Assembly (NCBI RefSeq): GCF_001547525.1
Contig: NZ_LNJP01000003.1
Coordinates: 186,001 to 250,000, forward strand
Reading direction: 5' to 3'
Length of the DNA stretch: 64,000 bases
From: Burkholderia anthina
GTDB lineage: Bacteria; Pseudomonadota; Gammaproteobacteria; Burkholderiales; Burkholderiaceae
Under the pieces are notes generated by a model. The model saw only the letters and a list, made by a program, of their open reading frames with translations, searched no databases and was not told the DNA's origin. Positions 36,305 through 46,727 of the stretch are shown in pieces; within the stretch, counting starts at the first letter, position 1, and each line of letters opens with the position of its first letter. The position numbers and the translations under genes are program-made.

Positions 36305-37986
36305 ACGCACGCGAACCCAACTTCACCGAATCGCGCAGCGCGCGCCTGCGCCGCATGCTCGTCAGCAGCGATCTCGAATTCCTGATGGAAGCGCACAACG
36401 GCCTGTCCGCGCGGATCGTCCGCGAGGCCGGCTTCAAGGGCATCTGGGCCTCGGGCCTCGCGATCTCCGCGCAGTTCGGCGTGCGCGACAACAACGAAGC
36501 GAGCTGGACGCAGGTCGTCGACGTGCTCGAATTCATGGCCGACGCGAGCGACCTGCCGATCCTGCTCGACGGCGACACCGGCTACGGCAACTTCAACAAC
36601 GTGCGCCGCCTCGTGAAGAAGCTCGAGCAGCGCGGCATCGCCGGCGTGTGCATCGAGGACAAGCAGTTTCCGAAGACCAACAGCTTCATCGGCGGCGAAC
36701 GCCAGCCGCTCGCCGAGATCGACGAATTCTGCGGCAAGATCAAGGCCGGCAAGGATTCGCAGACCGACCCCGACTTCTCGATCGTCGCGCGCGTCGAAGC
36801 GCTGATCGCGGGCTGGGGGATGGACGAGGCGCTGCGCCGCGCGAACGCGTACGCGGAAGCCGGCGCCGACGCGATCCTGATCCACAGCAAGCTGTCGCGT
36901 CCCGACGAAATCCTGCAGTTCGCACGCGAATGGAGCGGCAAGGCGCCGCTCGTGATCGTGCCGACCAAGTACTACAGCACGCCGACCGACGTGTTCCGCC
37001 AGGCCGGCATCAGCACCGTGATCTGGGCGAACCACCTGATCCGCGCGTCGGCATCCGCGATGCAGGCGACCGCGCGCGAGATCCACGAGAGCCAAACGCT
37101 GATCAACGTCGAGGACCGCGTCGCATCGGTCAACGAGATCTTCCGCCTGCAGGACGCCGACGAGTACTCGGCTGCCGAGCGTATCTACCTGTCTTCGTCG
37201 TCGCGCGCGTCGAATGCGGCGATCGTGCTCGCCGCGAGCCGCGGCAAGGGCCTCGAAGCCGTCACCGAAGATAAACCCAAGGTCATGCTGCCGGTCGCCG
37301 GCAAGCCGCTGCTGCGCTGGCTCGTCGACGGCTTCAAGACGCACGGCGTGAACGACATCACCGTGGTCGGCGGCTATCGCGCCGATGCGATCGACACGTC
37401 GGGCATCAAGCTCGTCGTCAACGAGCGCCATGCGCAGACGGGCGAGCTCGCATCGCTCGCGTGCGCGGCCGACCGCCTGACCGGCGACACCGTGATCTCG
37501 TACGGCGACCTGCTGTTCCGCAGCTACATCGTGCGCGACCTCGCGGAGAGCGAGGCCGAGTTCAGCGTGGTGGTCGATTCGTCGCTCACCGAGACCAACC
37601 AGAGCGTGCGCGACTTCGCCCTCTGCTCGGCGGCCGACGATCGCGGCCTGTTCGGTCAGAAGACCTACCTGCAGCGCGTGTCGAGCGACGTCGCCGCGGG
37701 CACGCCGCACGGCCGCTGGATCGGCCTGCTGAACGTGCGCGGCGCCGGCGTCGACCGCCTGAAGGCGATGCTCGCGACGCTGCAGGCGCGTCCTGATTTC
37801 GACACGCTCGACATCCCGTCGCTGCTGAACGAACTGATCGCCGCCGGCGAGAAGATCGAGGTGCAGTACGTGCACGGCCATTGGCGCGGCGTCAACGACC
37901 TCGAAGACTTCCGCCGCGCGGGCGATTTCGCGCACGGCCAGACGCCGCTGTCCGAGCCGGGCACCGCCAACGGGGGCGCGCAATGA
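36301..37986 (+). CDS. aepX: phosphoenolpyruvate mutase fused to nucleotidyltransferase (PepM-PntC)
   Basis: A 561-residue bifunctional enzyme. Residues 1-300 are PEP mutase: the diagnostic EDKxxxxxNS motif is present as [10 protein letters not shown] (Glu119-Ser128), with [13 protein letters not shown] before it. This domain turns PEP into phosphonopyruvate. Residues about 315-545 are a MobA-like nucleotidyltransferase ([26 protein letters not shown]), the PntC type known to form CMP-2-aminoethylphosphonate. The fusion therefore carries both the first step and the activation step. ATGA overlaps occur at both ends. Confidence 0.93.
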   Translation: MNAREPNFTESRSARLRRMLVSSDLEFLMEAHNGLSARIVREAGFKGIWASGLAISAQFGVRDNNEASWTQVVDVLEFMADASDLPILLDGDTGYGNFNNVRRLVKKLEQRGIAGVCIEDKQFPKTNSFIGGERQPLAEIDEFCGKIKAGKDSQTDPDFSIVARVEALIAGWGMDEALRRANAYAEAGADAILIHSKLSRPDEILQFAREWSGKAPLVIVPTKYYSTPTDVFRQAGISTVIWANHLIRASASAMQATAREIHESQTLINVEDRVASVNEIFRLQDADEYSAAERIYLSSSSRASNAAIVLAASRGKGLEAVTEDKPKVMLPVAGKPLLRWLVDGFKTHGVNDITVVGGYRADAIDTSGIKLVVNERHAQTGELASLACAADRLTGDTVISYGDLLFRSYIVRDLAESEAEFSVVVDSSLTETNQSVRDFALCSAADDRGLFGQKTYLQRVSSDVAAGTPHGRWIGLLNVRGAGVDRLKAMLATLQARPDFDTLDIPSLLNELIAAGEKIEVQYVHGHWRGVNDLEDFRRAGDFAHGQTPLSEPGTANGGAQ

Positions 37987-39164
37987 TCGAGGCGGCCCAG
38001 TTCGTCGAGGCCGCGCGCGAACGCGGCTTCGACTGGTACGCGGGCGTGCCCTGCTCGTACCTGACGCCGTTCATCAATTACGTGTTGCAGGACCCGACGC
38101 TGCATTACGTGTCGGCCGCGAACGAAGGCGACGCGGTCGCACTGATCGCCGGCGCGACGCTCGGCGGCAAGCGCGGGATCGCGATGATGCAGAACTCGGG
38201 GCTCGGCAACGCGGTGAGCCCGCTCACGTCGCTCACCTGGACGTTCCGCCTGCCGCAGTTGCTGATCGTCACGTGGCGCGGCCAGCCGGGCGTGGCCGAC
38301 GAGCCGCAGCACGCGCTGATGGGCCCGATCACGCCCGCGATGCTCGACACGATGGAGATCCCGTGGGAGACGTTCCCGACCGACCCGGAACAGGTCGGCC
38401 CGGCACTCGACCGCGCGATCGCGCACATGGACGCGACGGGCCGCCCGTACGCGCTCGTGATGCAGAAAGGCAGCGTCGCGCCGTATGAACTGAAGGCGAA
38501 CCCGGCCGCGAAGCCGCGCGCGCACGTCGCCGCGCAATCGTCGGCGCGCGCCGCGTCGGCCGATGCATGGCCGACCCGTCACGACGCGCTGCAACGCGTG
38601 ATTGCGCATACGCCGGTCGATTCGACCGTCGTGCTCGCGTCGACCGGTTTCTGCGGCCGCGAACTCTACGCGCTCGACGATCGCCCGAACCAGCTTTACA
38701 TGGTCGGCTCGATGGGCTGCGTGACGCCGCTCGCGCTCGGCCTCGCGCTCGCGCGCCCCGACCTGCGCGTGGTGGCCGTCGACGGCGACGGCGCCGCGCT
38801 GATGCGCATGGGCGTGTTCGCAACGCTCGGTACCTACGGCCCGGCCAACCTCACGCACGTGCTGCTCGACAATGGCGCGCACGAATCGACGGGCGGCCAG
38901 GCGACGGTGTCGCAGCATGTGTCGTTCGCGGGTGTCGCCGCTTCGTGCGGTTATGCGTCGGCGGTCGAAGGCGATACGCTCGACGTGCTCGATGCGGCGC
39001 TGGCTGCCACGGGCGACGGTGCACAGTTCGTGCGCATTGCGATCCGCACCGGCGTGCCCGACGGCCTGCCGCGCCCGACCGTCACGCCGGTCGAGGTCAA
39101 GACCCGTCTGATGCGGCACATCGGCGCCGCGCAGACCGAAGCCCACGTCGAAGGAGCCCATTGA
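37983..39164 (+). CDS. aepY: phosphonopyruvate decarboxylase
   Basis: A 393-residue thiamine-diphosphate enzyme. The cofactor motif GDG (268-270) to Asn297 is present ([12 protein letters not shown] through LLDNG), and the catalytic glutamate lies in [14 protein letters not shown]. It decarboxylates phosphonopyruvate to phosphonoacetaldehyde, making the unfavourable mutase step irreversible. It overlaps the mutase gene by ATGA and the transaminase gene by one base (TGATG). Confidence 0.93.
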   Translation: MIEAAQFVEAARERGFDWYAGVPCSYLTPFINYVLQDPTLHYVSAANEGDAVALIAGATLGGKRGIAMMQNSGLGNAVSPLTSLTWTFRLPQLLIVTWRGQPGVADEPQHALMGPITPAMLDTMEIPWETFPTDPEQVGPALDRAIAHMDATGRPYALVMQKGSVAPYELKANPAAKPRAHVAAQSSARAASADAWPTRHDALQRVIAHTPVDSTVVLASTGFCGRELYALDDRPNQLYMVGSMGCVTPLALGLALARPDLRVVAVDGDGAALMRMGVFATLGTYGPANLTHVLLDNGAHESTGGQATVSQHVSFAGVAASCGYASAVEGDTLDVLDAALAATGDGAQFVRIAIRTGVPDGLPRPTVTPVEVKTRLMRHIGAAQTEAHVEGAH

Positions 39165-40228
39165 TGCTGCTGCTGAACCCCGGCCCGGTCACGCTCTCCG
39201 AACGCGTGCGCCGCAGCCTGCTGCAACCCGACCTGTGCCATCGCGAAGGCGAATTCTTCGACTTGCAGGACGAAGCGCGCGCGCGGCTCGTTGCCGCGTA
39301 TGAACTCGACCCGGCCGAATGGGCCGCCGTGCTGATGACCGGTTCCGGCACCGCCGCCGTCGAAAGCATGATCGCCGCGCTCGTGCCGCAGGACGGCAAG
39401 CTGCTCGTGATCGAGAACGGCGTGTACGGCGAGCGGATCACGCAGATCGCCACGCAGTACGGCATCGCGCACGATGTGCTGAAGCACGAGTGGATGCAGG
39501 CGCCGGATGTCGCGCAGATTGGCGCTCGCCTCGACGCGGGCCGCTACTCGCATGTCGCGGTGATCCATCACGAAACGACGACGGGCCGGCTGAACGACCT
39601 CGGCGCCATCGCCGAGGTGTGCCGTGCGCGCGGCGTGAAGATGCTCGTGGACGGCGTCAGCAGCTTCGGCGCGGAAGCGATCGATTTTGCAGGTGGCGAC
39701 ATCGATGCGGTTGCCGCGACCGCGAACAAGTGCCTGCATGGTGTGCCGGGTGCCGCGTTCGTGATCGTGCGCCGTAGTGCGCTCGCGAAGGCCGCGAGCC
39801 GCACGTATTACCTCGATCTCGGGCGGCTTGCGAAGCTGCAGGATCAGCGGAATACGCCGTTTACGCCGTCCGTGCATGCGTATTACGCGTTGGTCGAAGC
39901 GCTGCGCGAGTTCGATGAGGCCGGCGGCTGGCGTGCTCGGCATGCGCATTACAAGGCGCTTGCCGATCAGGCGCAGGCGGGGCTTGTTGCACGCGGGATG
40001 CCGCTGGTGCTGCCGGAAGGCGAGTCGTCGGTGGTTTTGCGTGCGTACAGGCTGCCGCAGGGTGTGACGTACGAAACCCTGCACGACGGGCTGAAGGCGC
40101 GCGGCTTCGTGATCTACGCCGGGCAAGGCGGGCTGTCGAAGGAACTGTTCCGGATCTCGACGATGGGCGCGATTCAGGCGGCCGATGTCGAGCGGTTGCT
40201 GGATGGTTTTACCCAGTTGACGCGGTAA
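39164..40228 (+). CDS. phnW: 2-aminoethylphosphonate:pyruvate transaminase
   Basis: A 354-residue class V aminotransferase-fold enzyme with the PLP lysine at Lys189 (ATANKCLHG). LLLNPGPVTLSERVR at the N-terminus is typical of PhnW/AEPT. Acting in the biosynthetic direction, it turns phosphonoacetaldehyde into 2-aminoethylphosphonate. AAGGAG precedes the ATG. No phosphonate-degrading genes (phnX, C-P lyase) are nearby, which supports synthesis over breakdown. It is last in the operon and is followed by a terminator. Confidence 0.92.
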   Translation: MLLLNPGPVTLSERVRRSLLQPDLCHREGEFFDLQDEARARLVAAYELDPAEWAAVLMTGSGTAAVESMIAALVPQDGKLLVIENGVYGERITQIATQYGIAHDVLKHEWMQAPDVAQIGARLDAGRYSHVAVIHHETTTGRLNDLGAIAEVCRARGVKMLVDGVSSFGAEAIDFAGGDIDAVAATANKCLHGVPGAAFVIVRRSALAKAASRTYYLDLGRLAKLQDQRNTPFTPSVHAYYALVEALREFDEAGGWRARHAHYKALADQAQAGLVARGMPLVLPEGESSVVLRAYRLPQGVTYETLHDGLKARGFVIYAGQGGLSKELFRISTMGAIQAADVERLLDGFTQLTR

Positions 40229-40253
40229 GCGCTGCCCTCACCTTCGTCCACGA

Positions 40254-40276
40254 AAGGCCCGCAAGGGCCTTTTTTC
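40254..40276 (+). terminator. rho-independent terminator of the phosphonate operon
   Basis: AAGGCCC-GCAA-GGGCCTT stem with a run of T after it, 25 bases beyond the transaminase stop. It cleanly marks the 3' end of the seven-gene unit. Confidence 0.9.
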
Positions 40277-40322
40277 TTGTCCTGAACAATCGTGGACGTG
40301 ACACATGGGTGTCGGCAATGCC

Positions 40323-40640
40323 CTATCCCCTGGGGTGTTTCATTTCCTCGGCCTCCACCGCGGCGAGCCGTTCTTCGCTGGCGGAAACAGATCCCATGGC
40401 TTCGTCGATCGATGCCAATGCAAACTCGCATGCCAGTCTCGTTTCTTCAACGGTGGGCTCCGGCTTCTCATCGTCGTTCGGCGGAGGCGCAAGCATGTCG
40501 CCGAGCATCATTGCCAGTTCCTGGGTATCCCATTGCTCGCCCCTTTGCTCCTTCCTCTTGATGTAATGCCGGATTTCCGCGTCTTGCTCCGGCGAGAGCG
40601 GGAGATGTCGAAACGTGTTGCTTGGGCTGGCGTCAATCAT
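40323..40640 (-). CDS. hypothetical protein, 105 residues
   Basis: An acidic, helical cytoplasmic protein with no family I recognise. The start at MIDASPSNTFRHLPL is chosen for AGGAG seven bases before the ATG. The body has SPEQDAEIRHYIKRKEQRG at about 15-35 and ends in a helix rich in Glu and Ala. It lies 90 bases downstream of another small unknown gene on the same strand. Confidence 0.6.
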   Translation of the reverse strand: MIDASPSNTFRHLPLSPEQDAEIRHYIKRKEQRGEQWDTQELAMMLGDMLAPPPNDDEKPEPTVEETRLACEFALASIDEAMGSVSASEERLAAVEAEEMKHPRG

Positions 40641-40730
40641 GATGTTGCTCCTGAATTTGAAATCGGCTTGCTCGAGCTGCCCCCGGTTACGCGTGCAGCC
40701 GCGGAATAACAAGGGCGACCGAACAGAGGC

Positions 40731-40967
40731 CTATTTGCCGCAGCGCGGAACTTGAATTCCGTCGATGCGCCCTAGAAGCTCGTCCACCTGGAGCTCGAGG
40801 ATCCTGTTTCGGTTGGATTGCTTGCGGAGTTTGTTGAGCCTGATCCGCCAATACGAAGGATCACTTACGGACGATTTGTTGACGAAGGCGTGTTGGGCTT
40901 GTTCAAGCAGCCCGATCGACCGCCTGATATGTACCAATTCGCGCTCCACATCGCAGTACCAGCTCAT
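40731..40967 (-). CDS. hypothetical protein, 78 residues
   Basis: A small basic, helical protein (MSWYCDVERELVHIRR; a central RLNKLRKQSNRNRILELQ; ending VPRCGK). AAAGG lies before the ATG. Codon use is less GC-biased than in neighbours, which suggests recent arrival. No family was recognised. It may form a two-gene unit with the 105-residue gene. Confidence 0.55.
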   Translation of the reverse strand: MSWYCDVERELVHIRRSIGLLEQAQHAFVNKSSVSDPSYWRIRLNKLRKQSNRNRILELQVDELLGRIDGIQVPRCGK

Positions 40968-41317
40968 GTTCGCCGCCTTTGATTAATATTTGCATCTTGA
41001 ATCGATGCCCAGCGAGAACACCAGGGTTCGCTCGAACGGCGGCACGGGAGCCGGTTCCGACGGATGCATGCCGCACGGCACCGCGGGTCGAAGAGACGGA
41101 AAATACCGTGCGCAAGCCGGGGGTGCGGCCCAGGCTGGAAGGGGGAGCCATCGATATGCACATGCGGCTCGGATGAAACCATCATACGCGTATCGCCGGA
41201 CAGGCAACCACTTTATTTCGGCTGGCCGCGACGAGTGCGAATGCGCGCCTCGTCATCCGCGTCACCCCGCCCCAACCGTTCCGTGTATAGTGGGCTTCCC
41301 CTTATGGAGCAACCAAC
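40968..41317 (+). other. intergenic region between small unknown genes
   Basis: 350 bases in which several short frames overlap on both strands with no ribosome sites or family features. I see no gene. A TATAGT at 41284-41289 could be the -10 of the following small gene. Confidence 0.4.
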
Positions 41318-41605
41318 ATGCCAACCTATCCGTTTCTTCTCTATAAGGGGTACGAACTTCATCCCCTTGTCTTCTCCCGCACGTTCCATCGCTTTGACAG
41401 GCATTCCCGTTACGCCGAAGGGTATGACATCGCGGTGCGCATATGTCGCCCGGCCTCGATGGCAAGCGCGCCTTCAAGCCGTGTTTTCCGACTGAACCAG
41501 CCCCACACATTCTCCGACTTTGGAGTGGCGAGGCGGGCGGCCCGGCAGCAAGGCAAGGACATCGTCGACGGGAAGGTGAACGGCGCGTCAGTTGTCGATC
41601 TATGA
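41318..41605 (+). CDS. hypothetical protein, 95 residues
   Basis: A small soluble protein starting MPTYPFLLYKGYELHPLVF, with RYAEGYDIAVRICRP in the middle and a C-terminal FGVARRAARQQGKDIVDGKV helix. The pattern (Y-K-G-Y-E-L at the front, ARRAA..GK.IVDG at the end) is one I associate with small conserved Burkholderia proteins of unknown function. TGGAG precedes the ATG. Confidence 0.65.
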   Translation: MPTYPFLLYKGYELHPLVFSRTFHRFDRHSRYAEGYDIAVRICRPASMASAPSSRVFRLNQPHTFSDFGVARRAARQQGKDIVDGKVNGASVVDL

Positions 41606-41922
41606 AAGCGCCGTCCGTCGGTATCGGCCGTGCACATCGACCGGGACGGAATGCCTCATTACCATGTGCTGCGTCGTGCCGCGAGCCGACGAGTGTGCCG
41701 AATGCCGAGCGCCGTGTTCGCGCCGCGAAGCAAGCCGTCTCGTGCACCTGTCGACGGTAACCTCCGTGCACCCGCTTCGATCGCGAACGACGCATGCCCG
41801 CCATCCTGAACGACCGATGGTCCGTCAATGCCGAACGTCAATCCCGTTGGAATCGGCCGACGGAAGTGGGTCGGGAGGCAACGCCCACGAATACCGATGA
41901 AGACACATTTCCGATCGCGACA
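41606..41922 (+). other. intergenic region
   Basis: 317 bases without a supported gene. A longer open frame enters from 41794 into the next gene, but its first 43 codons lack a signal sequence or ribosome site and were left out. Confidence 0.4.
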
Positions 41923-42741
41923 ATGAGAATCTTGCGCTTCGCCCCAATGCTGACGCTCGTCGCCTCCCCCGTCGTTCACGCTGCCGACAGCCAGTCTTGC
42001 AGCGACGCAGTCGTCGCAGCCGTCGCCCGCTGGGCCGGCATCGCGAGCGCGCGCATCGCCACGCGCGACGCGGACCGGCTCGTCGTCGCATCGTCATGCA
42101 AGGCGATGCCGAGCGCGCCGGAAACGACGATCGCCGCCGTCGCGTTCGATTCGCTGCCGAAGAGCACGAATCCCGATGAAAGCAAAAAGCTTCAGGTCGT
42201 CGCGCTCGTCGAGGGCGGCAAGGTCGTGGCGGCCGAGCGATCGGTGGTCGAAGAGGATGCGGCAACGGAAATCGGCGAGAACAGCTATCGCATCGACACG
42301 GCGCCCTACCGGTTGTCGCCCGACGTACGGGCGTTCGGCGTCGTGTTTACCAGCAGCGCACGCGGGCCAAGTTGCCCCGACGCGAATGCGAGCGAAGAAC
42401 TGACGCTGTGGATTCGCGAAGGCAACCGAATCCGCCCGGTGTTCGGCACCAACCTCTACGGATGGATCAGCGTCGAAGGCGACGCCTGCGGCCGTGGCGT
42501 CGGCGATGCGCGCAGTGAAGAGGCCCGTATGACGATCGCCGTCGAGAAAACATCGAGCCACGGCTTTGCCGACCTGTCGATCACGGCACACATCACGACG
42601 ACGCAGCGCAAGAACGGTGATTACTCGGATACGGGCAAGCGCACGGCGCGCACGGTCGTCCACTACGACGGCAAGTCCTATGGAATCGACATGTTCCGGA
42701 ACTTCTGGTATTCGCCCGCCGCAATGAAGCGCTTCCAGTAA
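41923..42741 (+). CDS. secreted protein of unknown function, 272 residues
   Basis: An exported protein. The start is placed at MRILRFAPMLTLVASP, because a clean signal peptide ends at VVHA (about residue 20) before ADSQSC. Four or so cysteines in the mature part (SQSCSD, ASSCKAM, GPSCPDA, GDACGRG) could form two disulphides. No known domain was recognised. It is convergent with the acyltransferase gene, with 29 bases between. Confidence 0.7.
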   Translation: MRILRFAPMLTLVASPVVHAADSQSCSDAVVAAVARWAGIASARIATRDADRLVVASSCKAMPSAPETTIAAVAFDSLPKSTNPDESKKLQVVALVEGGKVVAAERSVVEEDAATEIGENSYRIDTAPYRLSPDVRAFGVVFTSSARGPSCPDANASEELTLWIREGNRIRPVFGTNLYGWISVEGDACGRGVGDARSEEARMTIAVEKTSSHGFADLSITAHITTTQRKNGDYSDTGKRTARTVVHYDGKSYGIDMFRNFWYSPAAMKRFQ

Positions 42742-42752
42742 GACCGCAGTGA

Positions 42753-45185
<2,433 letters not shown>

Positions 45186-45202
45186 TCGACGGAATGCGGC
45201 GC

Positions 45203-45240
45203 GGCGCGTGTCGCCGTGCCTGCGGGCACGCTTACGCGCC
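45203..45240. terminator. nested hairpin between convergent genes
   Basis: CGTGCC-TGCG-GGCACG (45215-45230) lies inside a wider GGCGCG/CGCGCC pair, between the ends of pip and the small minus-strand gene. It could end transcription from both sides, but there is no T-run. Confidence 0.4.
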
Positions 45241-45245
45241 GCCGG

Positions 45246-45518
45246 TCACAACGCGGCTTCGACGATCGTCCGGCCGCTGATCGCCCGTTCGACGAGCTGT
45301 TCGTCGCCGACCTTGCGGATCGCGTCGTCGAGCAGCCCTTCCGGTTCCTCGGTCGCCACCTTCAGCAAGCCCGATAGCCCGCGCGCATCGAGCACCACGA
45401 GCGTTTCCATCGAATCCGCGCGGCTCACGAGCACGCGCCGAAACGCCGGACCCGCGCCGAAGCTCGCACAAAGCTCGATCGTCTCGTTGCCGAGCGTGTA
45501 GTCGAAGTGCTTGATCAT
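45246..45518 (-). CDS. hypothetical protein, 90 residues
   Basis: A small soluble alpha/beta protein (MIKHFDYTLGNETIELC, then RVLVSRADSMETLVVLDA). I do not recognise the family. Codon use is normal for the genome and the frame is uninterrupted, so it is probably real. It lies alone, convergent with pip and about 180 bases before the transglutaminase cluster. Confidence 0.6.
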   Translation of the reverse strand: MIKHFDYTLGNETIELCASFGAGPAFRRVLVSRADSMETLVVLDARGLSGLLKVATEEPEGLLDDAIRKVGDEQLVERAISGRTIVEAAL

Positions 45519-45695
45519 GTCCGCCGCCGTTGCATGGAAATGGCGACGCGCGACGGCGCGGCGCCGTGACGTCGACGCACCCGCGCGTGCCGCCGGCGCG
45601 CGGGACCTGAGTTCGGACCGTTCGCCAGCACCACCATGCTAGGCGTGCAGTATTAACGAAGACTTAAAGGGTGCGAGCCCCGCCCGGCAGTACCG

Positions 45696-46727
45696 TCAAG
45701 CCGCATCGAGCGGCTCGACCGTCACGCCGACCTTCAGCTCCTGATCCGCGCCGCCGCCGCGGATCACGCCGCGCAGCGGCGTCACGTCGGCATAGTCGCG
45801 CCCGACCGACAGCATCACGTAGTCGTCGCCCGGCGCGCGATCGTTGGTCGGATCGAGTTGCAGCCAGCCGCCATCCTCGGGCCACGCCGGATCGTACACG
45901 TCGACCCACGCATGCGACGCGTCGGCGCCGATCAGCCGCGGCTGTCCGGGCGGCGGCTGCGTCAGCAGGTAGCCGCTGACGTAACGCGCGGCCAGCCCGA
46001 GCGAGCGCAGCGCGCCGATCATCACGTGCGCGAAATCCTGGCACACGCCCTTGCGCAACCGCAGCGCATCGAGTGCCGACGTCGTGATGTCGGTGCTGTT
46101 CGGCGTGTACGCGAAATCGGCATGCACGCGCCGCATCAGGTCCCACGCCGCCTGCACGAGCGGCCGTTGCGGCGTGAAGCTCGCAGCCGCGTACGCGGCG
46201 AGTTCGGGATCGCACGCTACATGCGGCGACGCGAACACGAACTCGCTTGCCGGGTCGTAAGGCTGCCCCGCGCGGAACCGCAAGCGGTCGCGCACGGCCT
46301 CCCATGCGGTGGCATGCGCGGCGTCCGGATTCGCGATCGACGGCGGCGGCTCGCCGCGGGCGCCAAGCGACCACATCGGCGGCGTCACGTGCACCGTGCT
46401 GCGGCTGCGCACGAGCAGCGCGTCGTGCGGCTGGTTCAGTGCGAACGACGCGCGCGCGTTGCCGAACGCGTCGATCTCGGTGCAGACCGATTCCGGCGCG
46501 GGCTCGATGTCGAGCGAGAACGACAGCACCTGCTGGCGCGGCGTCGCGAGCGGTTGCAGGCGAGCCTGGTGCTGCGCGGATTCGACACGCGCCGCGTAAC
46601 GGTATTCGGTGTCGTGCGTGACGCGCAGCAACCGGCCCGGCGCGACGGCGGCCGGAGCCGCGGCCGCTGCCTGCCGTGCATGGCCGGCACCGGATGGCGT
46701 TTTCGGTGCGCCTTTCGTCGTCACCAT
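45696..46727 (-). CDS. transglutaminase-like protein, catalytic triad intact
   Basis: A 343-residue protein with an N-terminal beta domain (VTHDTEYRYAARVESAQHQARLQP, typical Bact_transglu_N) and a transglutaminase core. The triad is Cys in KGVCQDFAH, His in DASHAWVDVY and Asp in LQLDPTND. No signal peptide is seen. It is the last gene of the cluster, and its ATG lies inside the end of the ATP-grasp/alpha-E gene (7-base overlap). In these loci the enzyme may cut or join amide bonds in a peptide made by the ATP-grasp partner. Confidence 0.88.
   Translation of the reverse strand: MVTTKGAPKTPSGAGHARQAAAAAPAAVAPGRLLRVTHDTEYRYAARVESAQHQARLQPLATPRQQVLSFSLDIEPAPESVCTEIDAFGNARASFALNQPHDALLVRSRSTVHVTPPMWSLGARGEPPPSIANPDAAHATAWEAVRDRLRFRAGQPYDPASEFVFASPHVACDPELAAYAAASFTPQRPLVQAAWDLMRRVHADFAYTPNSTDITTSALDALRLRKGVCQDFAHVMIGALRSLGLAARYVSGYLLTQPPPGQPRLIGADASHAWVDVYDPAWPEDGGWLQLDPTNDRAPGDDYVMLSVGRDYADVTPLRGVIRGGGADQELKVGVTVEPLDAA

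Noticed and set aside
41794-41922. N-terminal extension of the 272-residue secreted protein
   Set aside because: The internal ATG at 41923 begins a clear signal peptide; the extension would hide it.
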